Shown here: positions 32,514 through 41,848 of the stretch, in pieces | How positions within the stretch are numbered: the stretch's first letter is position 1 | Layout: the number at the start of each line of letters is the position of its first letter | DNA from: Gelidibacter sediminis | GTDB lineage: Bacteria; Bacteroidota; Bacteroidia; Flavobacteriales; Flavobacteriaceae | DNA: 64,000 nt | Reading direction: 5' to 3' | Assembly (NCBI RefSeq): GCF_004364975.1 | Contig: NZ_SOBW01000009.1 | Location: 62,001 to 126,000 of the forward strand | The notes under the pieces: model-generated | The model's database searches: none | The model's input: only the letters and a program-made list of their open reading frames with translations | Told to the model about the DNA's origin: nothing | Translations under genes and position numbers: made by a program

Positions 32514-33433
32514 ATCCAAAAGTCTCTATTATCATCCCAAATTATAATCACAAGCCTTTTTTGCAGGAGCGCTTAGATTCGGTTTTTAATCAAACTTTTC
32601 AAGATTTTGAGGTGATATTGCTGGATGATACTTCAACAGATGGAAGTGCAGAATTGCTAAAAAACTATCAGAATCATCCTAAAGTAAGCCAATTGATTAT
32701 AAATACTGTAAATTCAGGAAGTCCGTTTAAGCAATGGCAAAAAGGAATAGCGTTAGCAAAAGGAGACCATGTTTGGATAGCTGAGAGTGACGATTATTGT
32801 TCATTAGATTTTTTGGAAACTTGTTTAGAGGCATTTACAAAATCTGTACAGGTTGTTTATGTGCAGAGTATAGATGTAGATTCTGAAGGAAAAAAAATTT
32901 CGCATAGAATTAATTATACAATAAACTTTAAGCCAAATATTTGGGAAAGTGATTTTAATATGAAAGGCGATGTTTTTATAGCCAAATATCTTTCCGTTAA
33001 AAATGTGATTCCCAATGCAAGTGCCGTTGTTTTTAAAAAACAATTAGTGCAACCACAATTCTTTAATAAGCAATTGTTAAATATGCGTATGTGTGGAGAC
33101 TGGTTGTTTTGGTTGCAGCTAGTAAATCAAACATATATCTCTTTTATTAATAAGGATTTAAATTATTTTAGACATCATAATCAGGTAAGCAGGAATCATC
33201 ATGATTGCAATAAAAAGAAAAAACGAATCATTGAGGAAGTTATAATACGAGACTATTTAAAAGTTAAGCAAGGTGTAGAGAATACAACTTCAGATAAAAC
33301 TCTTGAGCAGCGTTGGTTTAACTTACATGCTAAAAACAGTTTGTTTGATAGTGAGTTCTATAAGTTACGTAGCTCTTTTAATGGAAAGTTTCAGTTAGGA
33401 CTCCAATTCATGTATTTTAAACTTAAAAGTTGA
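32510..33433 (+). CDS. Family 2 glycosyltransferase
   Basis: The protein has 307 residues. The GT-A core runs from VSIIIPNYNHKPFLQERLDSV at the N-terminus, through LDDTSTDGSAELL, to WIAESDDYCSLDFLE as the nucleotide-sugar/metal site near residues 84-98. RMCGDWLFWLQLV and YFRHHNQVSRNH lie in the acceptor region and are shared by many capsule transferases. It is soluble or membrane-associated in the cytoplasm, adding one sugar to the lipid-linked repeat. The TTG start overlaps the previous stop (TTGA), and the stop overlaps the next ATG. Sugar and acceptor are unknown. Confidence 0.85.
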   Translation: MNPKVSIIIPNYNHKPFLQERLDSVFNQTFQDFEVILLDDTSTDGSAELLKNYQNHPKVSQLIINTVNSGSPFKQWQKGIALAKGDHVWIAESDDYCSLDFLETCLEAFTKSVQVVYVQSIDVDSEGKKISHRINYTINFKPNIWESDFNMKGDVFIAKYLSVKNVIPNASAVVFKKQLVQPQFFNKQLLNMRMCGDWLFWLQLVNQTYISFINKDLNYFRHHNQVSRNHHDCNKKKKRIIEEVIIRDYLKVKQGVENTTSDKTLEQRWFNLHAKNSLFDSEFYKLRSSFNGKFQLGLQFMYFKLKS

Positions 33434-34554
33434 TGAACATTGCCATTTTTACACCTAGTCTAAACCCTTATTCTGAAACCTTTATTCAGGCACATAAAAA
33501 CTATCTTCAAGGAGAAGTTTTTTATTATTATGGGCCGAGAGGGCGTATACAATTAGAGGGAAGGGATGCTTTGGTTTCAAAAATTAAGAATTGGCAATAT
33601 CGCATTCAAACGAAGCTTTATAAGCACCCAACGTCTTATATTAATACTCAATCTATTTCGGCCTCTTTAAAACAGCAGGCTATTGATGTTATCTTGGTGG
33701 AGTATGGTACTCATGCATTTAACTTATTAGATTTATTACGGGAATGTGAGTTACCAATTGTAGTTCATTTTCATGGTTATGATGCGAGCGTTAAGCAGGT
33801 AATTGAAAAATGTAATCACTATAAAGAGGTGTTTGCAAAAGCCACTTCTGTGATTGCAGTTTCTAGAAAAATGCAACAGTTGTTGTTGGATCTTGGTTGT
33901 CCTTCTGAAAAACTTGTTTATAACGTTTATGGTCCACAGCCAGAATTTGAAACAGTCATTCCTACATATAGTAAGAAGCAATTTATTGGTATTGGTCGAT
34001 TTACTGATAAAAAAGCCCCTTATTATACGATTATGGCTTTTAATCAAATTATAGCCAATCACCCAGATGCGCGTTTGCTTTTAGCTGGAGATGGAGCATT
34101 GCTTAATATGTGTCAGAACTTAGTAAAACACTTTGGTTTTGAGGAGCAGGTTATATTTTTAGGAATTGTTTCACCTGAAGCCTATCGAGAATTATTAACA
34201 GAATCATTAGCGTTTGTACAACACTCTATTACAGCAAATAATGGAGATATGGAAGGTACACCCTTAGCAGTATTAGAAGCTAGTGTTGCAGGGTTGCCTG
34301 TTATTTCTACTAATCATGCTGGAATTCCTGATGTTATTGAACATGGGAAAACTGGTCTATTATCTGAGGAACACGATGTAGATGCGATGGCAGAAAATAT
34401 GTTACACCTCTTGGGAGATGTTGATCTTGCTAAGAAACTTGGTGCCGCAGGTAAAGCTCGTATTTTAGAACATTATAGTATGCAGCGTCATATTAATGTA
34501 TTAGGAGATGTGTTGTCGTCTGCTGCTGGAGATTCTTTCCTGCACCCTGAATGA
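33433..34554 (+). CDS. Family 4 glycosyltransferase
   Basis: The protein has about 373 residues and the GT-B fold. I use the ATG at 33433, which overlaps the preceding TGA; a TTG three bases before is also in frame. The N-terminal domain opens IFTPSLNPYSETFIQAH, the YSETF motif seen in WcaL-like transferases. The C-terminal domain has FIGIGRFTDKKAPYY, RLLLAGDG and the nucleotide-sugar site DMEGTPLAVLEASVAGLPVI with the two glutamates typical of GT4. PYSETF also occurs in the transferase at 48998, so the two may be related. The donor sugar is unknown. A gap of 180 bases follows, with a possible promoter. Confidence 0.86.
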   Translation: MNIAIFTPSLNPYSETFIQAHKNYLQGEVFYYYGPRGRIQLEGRDALVSKIKNWQYRIQTKLYKHPTSYINTQSISASLKQQAIDVILVEYGTHAFNLLDLLRECELPIVVHFHGYDASVKQVIEKCNHYKEVFAKATSVIAVSRKMQQLLLDLGCPSEKLVYNVYGPQPEFETVIPTYSKKQFIGIGRFTDKKAPYYTIMAFNQIIANHPDARLLLAGDGALLNMCQNLVKHFGFEEQVIFLGIVSPEAYRELLTESLAFVQHSITANNGDMEGTPLAVLEASVAGLPVISTNHAGIPDVIEHGKTGLLSEEHDVDAMAENMLHLLGDVDLAKKLGAAGKARILEHYSMQRHINVLGDVLSSAAGDSFLHPE

Positions 34555-34710
34555 CAGCTTGATTAACAGTGGGTATCAGCCATTCACTTATGAGAAAGAT
34601 ATTGAACTAAAACATGTAATTATTTATAAATTGACTTTAGTTTATAAGTCAAGTCATTTTAATTTCTTTCCTTTTTTTGTGTTTATGAAGGTCTATTTCT
34701 TATGACTTTG

Positions 34711-34718
34711 TATATTAG
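34711..34718 (+). promoter_or_regulatory. Possible -7 element inside the locus
   Basis: TATATTAG lies 18-25 bases before the ATG at 34736, in a 180-base gap without a gene. The octamer is identical to those at 26153 and 40437. With no clear -33 box it is only a candidate internal promoter. Confidence 0.3.
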
Positions 34719-34735
34719 TCGAGTATTCGCTAGCT

Positions 34736-35710
34736 ATGCAAGATCAGCCTTTAGTTTCTATTATTATACCCACTTTTAATCGCGCACATCTTATTGGTGA
34801 AACGCTAGATTCTGTATTGGCACAAACTTACCAAAATTGGGAGTGTATAGTTGTGGATGATGGGAGTACGGATGGTACGGAAACTTTGATGACTGATTAT
34901 GTAACTAAAGATACTAGATTTCAGTATCATCAACGCCCTGATTCACATCTGCCTGGAGGTAATGGTGCCAGGAATTATGGGTTTGATCTTAGTAAAGGGG
35001 AGTATGTGCAATGGTTTGACGATGATGATGTGATGTTGCCGGTTTTTTTAGAAGTAAAGCTAACTGCTTTTACGGAGAATAATGATTTAATAATATGTTC
35101 AGGTTTAATGGTAGATCGTGATTTAAACTCTATTGGGATTTTGAGCTATGACGATACCGTTTCATTATTTAAAGGGTTTGTGCTTTGGCGCAACCAGATA
35201 ACCACAAATTGTGTTTTGTTTAAACGACAGTTTCTATTAAATCTGAATCTTTTTAATCCACAAATCTTAAGAGGGCAGGAGAGTGAGTTTTTTTCTCGTA
35301 TATTTTTTGAATTATCGAAAACTCAATATAGTATTTTGCGGAGAGAGTTATTCTTGTATAGGCAACATGATACCACTAAATCTACTAAAAATGAGATTTA
35401 TGTACCTAATTTCAAAACTTCAGAAACTTATGTGGCTCTAGAAAACCTAAAAAGAAGCATTGTACTTAATGATCCTGGGTTAATTCAGTATTTTTATAGA
35501 TTATTGATTCATTTTTTGTTTAGAGCTTTAGAGCATCAAGATAAACCAAATGTAAAAAACACTTTAAGTTCTTTAACAAAAATGATTAAACCTTTAAATT
35601 GGTGGTTGGTTTTACAGTTAGAGGTATTAGTCAACTTTTTGCAAGTGCAAAAGCGAAGTTATCATAAGATAGAGATGTACTTTAAAACTTATAAATTATT
35701 TCATGACTAA
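34736..35710 (+). CDS. Family 2 glycosyltransferase
   Basis: The protein has 324 residues. It opens PLVSIIIPTFNRAHLIGETL, then WECIVVDDGSTDGTETL and GARNYGFDLSKGEYVQWFDDDDVMLP, which holds the DxD metal site near residues 98-101. The C-terminal third (LFLYRQHDTTKSTK) is helical and variable. It closely resembles the next gene and the one at 37520 in the first 110 residues, which suggests tandem duplication followed by divergence of the acceptor half. It overlaps the following gene by 8 bases. Confidence 0.87.
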   Translation: MQDQPLVSIIIPTFNRAHLIGETLDSVLAQTYQNWECIVVDDGSTDGTETLMTDYVTKDTRFQYHQRPDSHLPGGNGARNYGFDLSKGEYVQWFDDDDVMLPVFLEVKLTAFTENNDLIICSGLMVDRDLNSIGILSYDDTVSLFKGFVLWRNQITTNCVLFKRQFLLNLNLFNPQILRGQESEFFSRIFFELSKTQYSILRRELFLYRQHDTTKSTKNEIYVPNFKTSETYVALENLKRSIVLNDPGLIQYFYRLLIHFLFRALEHQDKPNVKNTLSSLTKMIKPLNWWLVLQLEVLVNFLQVQKRSYHKIEMYFKTYKLFHD

Positions 35711-36605
35711 TTCTTCTCTAGTTTCTATCATTATTCCCACCTTTAATCGCGCTAAGTATGTTGGTGAAGCATTAGAGAGCATCATTGCTCAAACATATAC
35801 CAATTGGGAGTGTATTGTTGTTGATGATGGCAGTACGGATGATACAGCAGAAATAATGAGTACTTTTTGTGTAAATGATCCGAGAATTATTTTTTATAAA
35901 CGTCCTAATGATTACCCCAAAGGCGTAAATGGTGCACGAAACTTTGGACTTCATAAAAGTAAAGGTGTATATATTGCTTTTTGTGATGATGATGATTTTT
36001 GGCTGTTTGATAAATTGGAAAAGCAGATACCTATATTTCAGGCGCATCCGGAAGTTGGCTTGGTTACTGGTAATATAGAATTTGTAAATGCTGATGGTGT
36101 TAGAAGAGGGCGTGTAATTAAACAAACAGGTAATCATGGTTATGTTTTTGAAGACTTATTATTTAAAAACAGACTTTCAATGATAACTCCAGTTTTAAGG
36201 AGAGAGGTTTTTGAAAAAGTAGGATTGTTTAATACAGATTTTAAAATTTCAGAAGATTGGGAATATTGGAGACGAGTAGCCTATTATTATCCGTTTTATG
36301 CTTTGCCAGATGTTTTAGCTTGTGTTAGGAAGCACGATGCTAACACCTCACTTATTGTATCCGATACTCCTTATGAACAATATTTCCGGTATCGTGAATT
36401 AACCAAAGCACTATTAGTATGGGGGGAAGGGCGTTTTACTAAAGCGGATCGGCAGTTGATTGCTGAAGTTGAAGCAAAACGTTATAAGCACTTAATACGG
36501 AATCATTGCCCTGGGATTGGGAATAAATTGCAATTATTTAAGAGGATTATTAGGAATGAAGTAAATGCAGGATGTTATTTTGTTTATTTGCTTTTAAGGT
36601 TCTAA
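35703..36605 (+). CDS. Family 2 glycosyltransferase
   Basis: The protein has 300 residues. It opens SLVSIIIPTFNRAKYVGEAL, then WECIVVDDGSTDDTAEIM, GARNFGLHKSKG and YIAFCDDDDFWLFDKLEKQ, with the DxD site near residues 96-100. FKISEDWEYWRRVAYY and CVRKHDANTSL are acceptor-side motifs often seen in capsule transferases. It is a close relative of the gene it overlaps by 8 bases upstream. The sugar transferred is unknown. A 120-base AT-rich gap follows. Confidence 0.87.
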   Translation: MTNSSLVSIIIPTFNRAKYVGEALESIIAQTYTNWECIVVDDGSTDDTAEIMSTFCVNDPRIIFYKRPNDYPKGVNGARNFGLHKSKGVYIAFCDDDDFWLFDKLEKQIPIFQAHPEVGLVTGNIEFVNADGVRRGRVIKQTGNHGYVFEDLLFKNRLSMITPVLRREVFEKVGLFNTDFKISEDWEYWRRVAYYYPFYALPDVLACVRKHDANTSLIVSDTPYEQYFRYRELTKALLVWGEGRFTKADRQLIAEVEAKRYKHLIRNHCPGIGNKLQLFKRIIRNEVNAGCYFVYLLLRF

Positions 36606-36725
36606 CCGTAGTTTGAATATTTGATTTTACAATCTTACTTTTCAAATTGGAGTTATAGTTGTTTTATGAATATATGTATTTCAGTATAAATATCAAGTGG
36701 ATAATGTTTAATGAAAGATTAAGTA

Positions 36726-37451
36726 ATGATTAAAACAATCTTGAATAAGTATATAAATAGTATAATTTCAAAACTTATAAAAAAGCAAAAGGCAATTCAA
36801 CAAGAACAGTTTGCATATAATGCAATTTCTGGATTGTTTAATGAATCGCAATTTATACCTTTTACAACATGGACAATTTCACCAAGTACTATTCAACATG
36901 TGCTAAATGACATAGAAATCAATCAAAGAAAAAGTATTGTAGAGTTTGGGTCTGGTGCTTCTACTTTTTTCATCGCAAAACTTCTTAAAACAAAAGACTC
37001 TGAAGCTTCATTTTTTAGCGTAGAATCTGATGAGCTTTGGGCTAGAAACATTGAGAATAAAATCAAAAAAATGCAACTCGAAAAATTTGTTACTATAATC
37101 TACACTCCAATTATTAAAGTGCCGAAAGAAATTTCGTTTAAAGGTCAATCCTATTGGTATGACACTGATATATTAAATAAGAAATTAGGGAATGTTAATG
37201 CTATAGATTTGGTTCTTGTTGATGGTCCATTGGGTAAATCTAATCCATATGCAAGATTTTCTGCAATACCTTATTTACGTTCAAAGCTAACTGAACAGTA
37301 CAGCGTTTATCTAGACGATATTAACAGGAGTGAAGAAAGAGAAATTGCTAATGAATGGAAAAATAGTTTGAATTGCGAAATAAGACAATTTGATCGGTAC
37401 GCAATGTTATATACTGATAGAAATTATATAACTGGCCCATTTCGAGTTTAA
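36726..37451 (+). CDS. SAM-dependent methyltransferase-like protein
   Basis: The protein has 241 residues. IVEFGSGASTFFIAKLLK near residues 76-93 is a class I SAM motif, FFSVESDELWARNIENKI gives the acidic strand-2 end, and IDLVLVDGPLGKSNPYARF the active-site loop. It lacks the catalytic features of better-known groups, so the modified atom cannot be predicted. Composition is very AT-rich, shared with the next gene, suggesting joint acquisition. It begins 120 bases after the preceding gene and 68 bases before the next. A role in decorating the glycan is inferred from position. Confidence 0.68.
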   Translation: MIKTILNKYINSIISKLIKKQKAIQQEQFAYNAISGLFNESQFIPFTTWTISPSTIQHVLNDIEINQRKSIVEFGSGASTFFIAKLLKTKDSEASFFSVESDELWARNIENKIKKMQLEKFVTIIYTPIIKVPKEISFKGQSYWYDTDILNKKLGNVNAIDLVLVDGPLGKSNPYARFSAIPYLRSKLTEQYSVYLDDINRSEEREIANEWKNSLNCEIRQFDRYAMLYTDRNYITGPFRV

Positions 37452-37519
37452 GAAGAGCAATTATCATAGCTGTAAAATCAAAATCTATAACCTTACTTGA
37501 AAATTTTAATTGTATCATT

Positions 37520-38452
37520 TTGAATCCACTAATATCAATAGTAATACCAACATTCAATAGGGCGCACTTAATTGTAGAAACCATTGAAAGTATACAAAAA
37601 CAAAGTTATCCAAATTGGGAATGTATTATTATCGATGATTTCTCTACAGATGATTCAGATAACATTATTAAAAAGTTAATTAAAAAGGATTCTAGAATTA
37701 AGTTTTTTAAAAAAACCAAAAACAAAAATAAAGGGGCGCCTGCCGCCAGAAATTATGGGTTTAGTAAAAGTAAGGGAGATTATATTAATTGGTTTGATAG
37801 TGACGACTTAATGCATCCTAAAAAACTAGAAATTGATTTAAAACTAATTTCTTCAGGTGATTTTGATTTTACAATAAGTCAATCGGTATTTTTTAAAGAA
37901 CAAGCAAAACCTAGTAAAAACATGTGGAATGAGACTCTTTGGAGCCAGGATCCAATTAATGATTTTATTCTGTTTAAAATCGGTTGGGGTATTAATTCTC
38001 CCTTATGGAAAAAAGAATCATTAAAACGATGCAAATTGCAATTTAATGAGCAATTAATAACTGCTAATGATTATTTATATCATATTCAGGCATTACAATT
38101 TGGGTTAAAACCAATAAGTAATAATAAGACGCTTGTTTACCAAAGAGAACATATTAATCAATTAAAGAACTATCGTTTTAAATCGCCATCTAAATTAAGA
38201 GTCAACTATTATTTATATAAAAATCAAAAGGATCTACAATTAAATACGGAAGTTCTCTGTTTTTTAAACAGACAGTATGTTAATCAGTTTTCTAACGTTC
38301 TTAAAAACAAAGAGTTAATGTTGGCTGCTTCGTTCTTGTACAAATCTTGGCATATAAACTATTATTTTAAGACTAAAATAAAATTATATCAACTTTTAGT
38401 TATAGGTATGTTTTATAAAGTTTTTAATAAAGGTTACAACAAATTAAACTAA
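37520..38452 (+). CDS. Family 2 glycosyltransferase
   Basis: The protein has 310 residues. It opens PLISIVIPTFNRAHLIVETI, then WECIIIDDFSTDDSDNII, GAPAARNYGFSKSKG and YINWFDSDDLMHPKKLE with the metal site near residues 96-100. It is the third member of the set with 34736 and 35703. The start is TTG 37520; the homology with its paralogues begins two residues later, which supports that choice. The gene is rich in AAA/AAT codons. Six bases separate its stop from asnB. Confidence 0.86.
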   Translation: MNPLISIVIPTFNRAHLIVETIESIQKQSYPNWECIIIDDFSTDDSDNIIKKLIKKDSRIKFFKKTKNKNKGAPAARNYGFSKSKGDYINWFDSDDLMHPKKLEIDLKLISSGDFDFTISQSVFFKEQAKPSKNMWNETLWSQDPINDFILFKIGWGINSPLWKKESLKRCKLQFNEQLITANDYLYHIQALQFGLKPISNNKTLVYQREHINQLKNYRFKSPSKLRVNYYLYKNQKDLQLNTEVLCFLNRQYVNQFSNVLKNKELMLAASFLYKSWHINYYFKTKIKLYQLLVIGMFYKVFNKGYNKLN

Positions 38453-38458
38453 TAATTT

Positions 38459-40285
38459 ATGTGCGGTTTCCTAGGAGAATTTACTTTTCAAAAACATCCA
38501 TTAAGAGAAGCGTCTTCCTTTAAAAGGCTTTTGGCACTGTCTACACATCGGGGGCCTGATTCAAGTGCATTTACAAGAGGTGCTGGATATCAATTAGGTT
38601 TTAACCGATTGGCTATTTTAGATCTTTCCCCACAAGGAAATCAGCCTAAACAAAGCCTGAGTGGTAGGTATCAGGTCGTGTTTAATGGAGAAATTTATAA
38701 TTATAAAGATTTAGCGAAGAGTTATGATCTGACTAATTTAGCTTCTAGTTCTGATACAGAAGTGTTGATTCATTTACTAGATAGTCAAGGTGTAGAAGCA
38801 ACTGTTCAACTTCTTAATGGGATGTTCGCTATTGCTATAATAGATATTAAAGCAGATTGCTTATACCTTACACGAGATTTTGCTGGAATTAAGCCCTTGT
38901 TTTATGGAGTAGCTACAGAAGGAGTAGTCATGGCCTCTCAGTTTGACCAAGTATATAAGCATTCATGGTTCTGTAGGTCACTAGACTTAAAACCTGAAAT
39001 AGTAAAAGAGTATTTTGGTTTTGGTTATATGCAAGCGCCCAATACCATTTATAAATCTGTTTTTCAAGTCAACCCTGGTGAATTAATACGGATAGATAGG
39101 GAAGGAAATACCTCTAAGAAAAAACTGGTTTCCTTCACAAAAACGCAAAAACCAGTATCAACCGAAACTGTATTATCATCTATTGTACAACATGCCGTTT
39201 CTAAGCAACTGGTGAGTGATGTTCCTATTGCCGCTTTTTTGAGTGGTGGTATTGATAGTCCCTTAATTTCTGCCTATGCAAAAAAACAAATCCCTAGTAT
39301 TGAGGCATTCACATTGGAGGTTGATAACCCTAACTTAAATGAAAGCGAGATAGCGAAGGCTTATGCAAATCATTTAGAAATAAAACAACATATTGTTCCA
39401 GTTAAGGAATCGGACTTATTATCAGAAATTGATACACATTTTAAGGCTTATCCGGAACCCTTTGGTGATTATTCTAGTATCCCGACATATGTTATTGCTA
39501 AGGAAGCCAAAAAGAAACATACGGTGATGTTGTCGGGAGATGGAGGTGACGAATTGTTCTGGGGGTATCCTCGTATGCTAGATATTATAAATAAACGCTG
39601 GTGGTTTAAGTTGCCATTTTTCCTGAGGAAGCCTTTGGTGCAGGTGACCAATAAATTAGGGTTTACTAATACTTGGGCTCCTTATTTCAGAAATTTAAAT
39701 GCTTTTATTAGTAACAAACATTTACAAATACCTAAAAGCACTTTGGATAAAGCCTTTCCATTGGTTTCTCATTCATCAGAGATGCAGGAGTTATATCAAT
39801 TTAAGAATTCAGGAACTAAAAGCTTGTTACATCAATTACGGTGGAATGAGTTTTATGCACATTTACAGCGGGTATTAATAAAAGTAGACCGTGCTAGTAT
39901 GGCACATAGTTTAGAAGTTCGTGTTCCTTTTTTAGATAAAAATAGCATTGAATGGGCTTGGAATCAAGAAGGACAGCTCCGAACGAAACAGGATTTAAAA
40001 AAGGAGTTGAAGAGTTTATTGGCTCAAGTGGTTCCTGAATCGGTAATAAATCAAAAGAAGATGGGGTTTACGGTGCCTTTAAAAGTTTGGTTACGAAAGG
40101 AATTACAAACGGATGTGATGCATGTGGTTTTTGAAACTCCTTTTTATGGTGCTGAGGTTATGGATGTGACGGTGCTGCAAGATTATGTTCGAGATTTTAT
40201 TGATAAAAAACATGATAATGCTTGGGGAGTATGGCATATTTATGCATGGCAGAAGTGGTGGCTGGCACATGGGGTTGATAGTTAA
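38459..40285 (+). CDS. asnB: Glutamine-hydrolysing asparagine synthase (AsnB family) in the glycan locus
   Basis: The protein has 608 residues. The N-terminal glutaminase domain begins MCGFLGEF; the Met is removed to expose Cys2 as nucleophile. STHRGPDS, GFNRLAILDLSPQGNQP and NGEIYNY are its conserved blocks. The synthase domain has the PP-loop SGGIDSP at about 260-266 and later MLSGDGGDELFWGYPR and VRVPFLDKNSIE. In general metabolism it makes asparagine, but AsnB homologues within O-antigen and capsule loci (WbpS type) amidate uronic acids. With tviB/tviC upstream, amidation of a GalNAcA-type residue is the more likely job here. A short heptamer array begins two bases after the stop. Confidence 0.88.
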   Translation: MCGFLGEFTFQKHPLREASSFKRLLALSTHRGPDSSAFTRGAGYQLGFNRLAILDLSPQGNQPKQSLSGRYQVVFNGEIYNYKDLAKSYDLTNLASSSDTEVLIHLLDSQGVEATVQLLNGMFAIAIIDIKADCLYLTRDFAGIKPLFYGVATEGVVMASQFDQVYKHSWFCRSLDLKPEIVKEYFGFGYMQAPNTIYKSVFQVNPGELIRIDREGNTSKKKLVSFTKTQKPVSTETVLSSIVQHAVSKQLVSDVPIAAFLSGGIDSPLISAYAKKQIPSIEAFTLEVDNPNLNESEIAKAYANHLEIKQHIVPVKESDLLSEIDTHFKAYPEPFGDYSSIPTYVIAKEAKKKHTVMLSGDGGDELFWGYPRMLDIINKRWWFKLPFFLRKPLVQVTNKLGFTNTWAPYFRNLNAFISNKHLQIPKSTLDKAFPLVSHSSEMQELYQFKNSGTKSLLHQLRWNEFYAHLQRVLIKVDRASMAHSLEVRVPFLDKNSIEWAWNQEGQLRTKQDLKKELKSLLAQVVPESVINQKKMGFTVPLKVWLRKELQTDVMHVVFETPFYGAEVMDVTVLQDYVRDFIDKKHDNAWGVWHIYAWQKWWLAHGVDS

Positions 40286-40286
40286 A

Positions 40287-40314
40287 ATTGAAGAATGAAG
40301 AATGAAAAGTGAAT
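40287..40314. repeat. Short heptamer array after asnB
   Basis: Four words: ATTGAAG, AATGAAG, AATGAAA, AGTGAAT, starting two bases after the stop codon. Short, but of the same 7-base step as the long arrays. Confidence 0.5.
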
Positions 40315-40436
40315 TGGGGCTTTTTAAATGCATTAGGAATTAGGTATGTTAATTAGTAATCTAATTATTTCATATTTACTGGATATAATGAATTTAAAAT
40401 ACAAGCATTTACATTTAGATGCCAAGGTCTTTTTGC

Positions 40437-40444
40437 TATATTAG
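40437..40444 (+). promoter_or_regulatory. Possible -7 element before the synthase-like gene
   Basis: TATATTAG lies 13-20 bases before the ATG at 40457, in a 171-base gap. It is the same octamer as at 26153 and 34711. The region 19-22 bases upstream reads ATTTAG, a weak -33 box at best. Confidence 0.35.
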
Positions 40445-40456
40445 CTTGCTATTACT

Positions 40457-41848
40457 ATGATAACTGTAAAATCTCCAATATTACCTACCAAGCAAGTTTT
40501 TGCAAAAAGACCAGATACACCGCATGAGCTAGATTTCGAAGCTATTTGTGTATTTGTAGCTACGGGGTTTTTTATGGGAGAAGATACTTATTGGAAAGAT
40601 GAGATGTGTTTGTTACCTGCACATGATCATGAGTTAGATGCTGATGGGTATTTGTTTAAGAGTACTTCTAACTTTACTTGGCATTATAGCCCTAGAGATA
40701 TTAGTTTTGAGCAGGCTACAGATGAGTATATACAATTACTGAAAGTTATTACAAAAGAACAGGTTGGAGATAACCCTGTAATTTTAGCACTTTCAGGTGG
40801 TTTAGATAGTAGAAGTCAAGCGCTAATATTAAAAGATTTAGGGAATCTGGTTCATGGCTTTAGTTACTCCTTTGATGGTGGGTTTCCAGAACATAAAATT
40901 AGTGCTCAAATCGCCCAATATTGTGGTTTTACTTTTGATGGCTTTAGCATCCCTAAAGGGTATTTGTGGGAATCTATTGATGAACTCGCAAGTATTTTAG
41001 GGTGTTATTCGGAGTTTACTCACCCTAGACAAATGGCCATTTTACCACAGTTAAAAGCTATGGAAGGCGTGTTTTCTTTAGGGCATTGGGGGGATGTGTT
41101 TTTTGATAGAGGTGCACCCGAAGGAATCACCGAAGCCGATGTTATTCCCTTGCTTTTAAAAAAAATGATTAAGCCTAAAGGGCTTGAATTGGCCGAGAAA
41201 TTATGGCAGACTTGGGGTTTAGAGGGTGATTTTAAATCGTATTTAATTGCTCGCATAGAAACTGATTTGGCCGCAATAAAAATTGACAATATCAGTGCGA
41301 AGGTGCGTGCGTACAAAACGAGTCAGTGGGCGCACCGTTGGACCACAACGAATTTATCGGTGTTTGAAGCAGCACATTCAATTACATTACCTTACTATGA
41401 TAATAGAATGTGCGAGTTTATATGTGGGATACCAGAAGCTTATTTGGCAGATAGACGCATGCAAATCGCCCATTTAAAGCAGGATAATCGGTTAGCGGAC
41501 ATAACTTGGCATGCACAAAACCCTTTCAATCTAAATAATTACCAATACAATAAAGTGCCATATAATTTACCTTATCGCATTTATAATAGGGTACAAAGAG
41601 AGTGGAATCATTTATTAGGTAAACCTTATATACAGCGCAATTGGGAATTGCAGTTTCTTGGTGAGGATAATGAGTATGAACTAAAAAGGCGTTTTTTTGA
41701 AACGGGTTTTAATAGTTTTATTCCTAAGGTAATTGTTGAAGAGGTTTATGGTCATTTTAAAAAAACAGATCCTATTCATTATGCACACCCTATGAGTATG
41801 TTGCTAACTTTGTCTGTATGGCATAAAAGGAATTCAGTATGCGTGTGA
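40457..41848 (+). CDS. Asparagine-synthase-like ATP-binding protein without a glutaminase domain
   Basis: The protein has 463 residues. The PP-loop LSGGLDSRSQALIL is at about 112-125 and is followed by FSYSFDGGFPEHKISAQIA and FSLGHWGDVFFDRG, matching the synthase domain of the AsnB family. The N-terminal 100 residues contain no catalytic Cys2 and no glutaminase blocks; they read FMGEDTYWKDEMCLLPAHDH, which resembles the leading segment of other synthase-only proteins in capsule loci. It could adenylate a carboxylate and use ammonia or another amine, or depend on the full AsnB 170 bases upstream. The product is unknown. It overlaps the next gene by 10 bases. Confidence 0.75.
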   Translation: MITVKSPILPTKQVFAKRPDTPHELDFEAICVFVATGFFMGEDTYWKDEMCLLPAHDHELDADGYLFKSTSNFTWHYSPRDISFEQATDEYIQLLKVITKEQVGDNPVILALSGGLDSRSQALILKDLGNLVHGFSYSFDGGFPEHKISAQIAQYCGFTFDGFSIPKGYLWESIDELASILGCYSEFTHPRQMAILPQLKAMEGVFSLGHWGDVFFDRGAPEGITEADVIPLLLKKMIKPKGLELAEKLWQTWGLEGDFKSYLIARIETDLAAIKIDNISAKVRAYKTSQWAHRWTTTNLSVFEAAHSITLPYYDNRMCEFICGIPEAYLADRRMQIAHLKQDNRLADITWHAQNPFNLNNYQYNKVPYNLPYRIYNRVQREWNHLLGKPYIQRNWELQFLGEDNEYELKRRFFETGFNSFIPKVIVEEVYGHFKKTDPIHYAHPMSMLLTLSVWHKRNSVCV

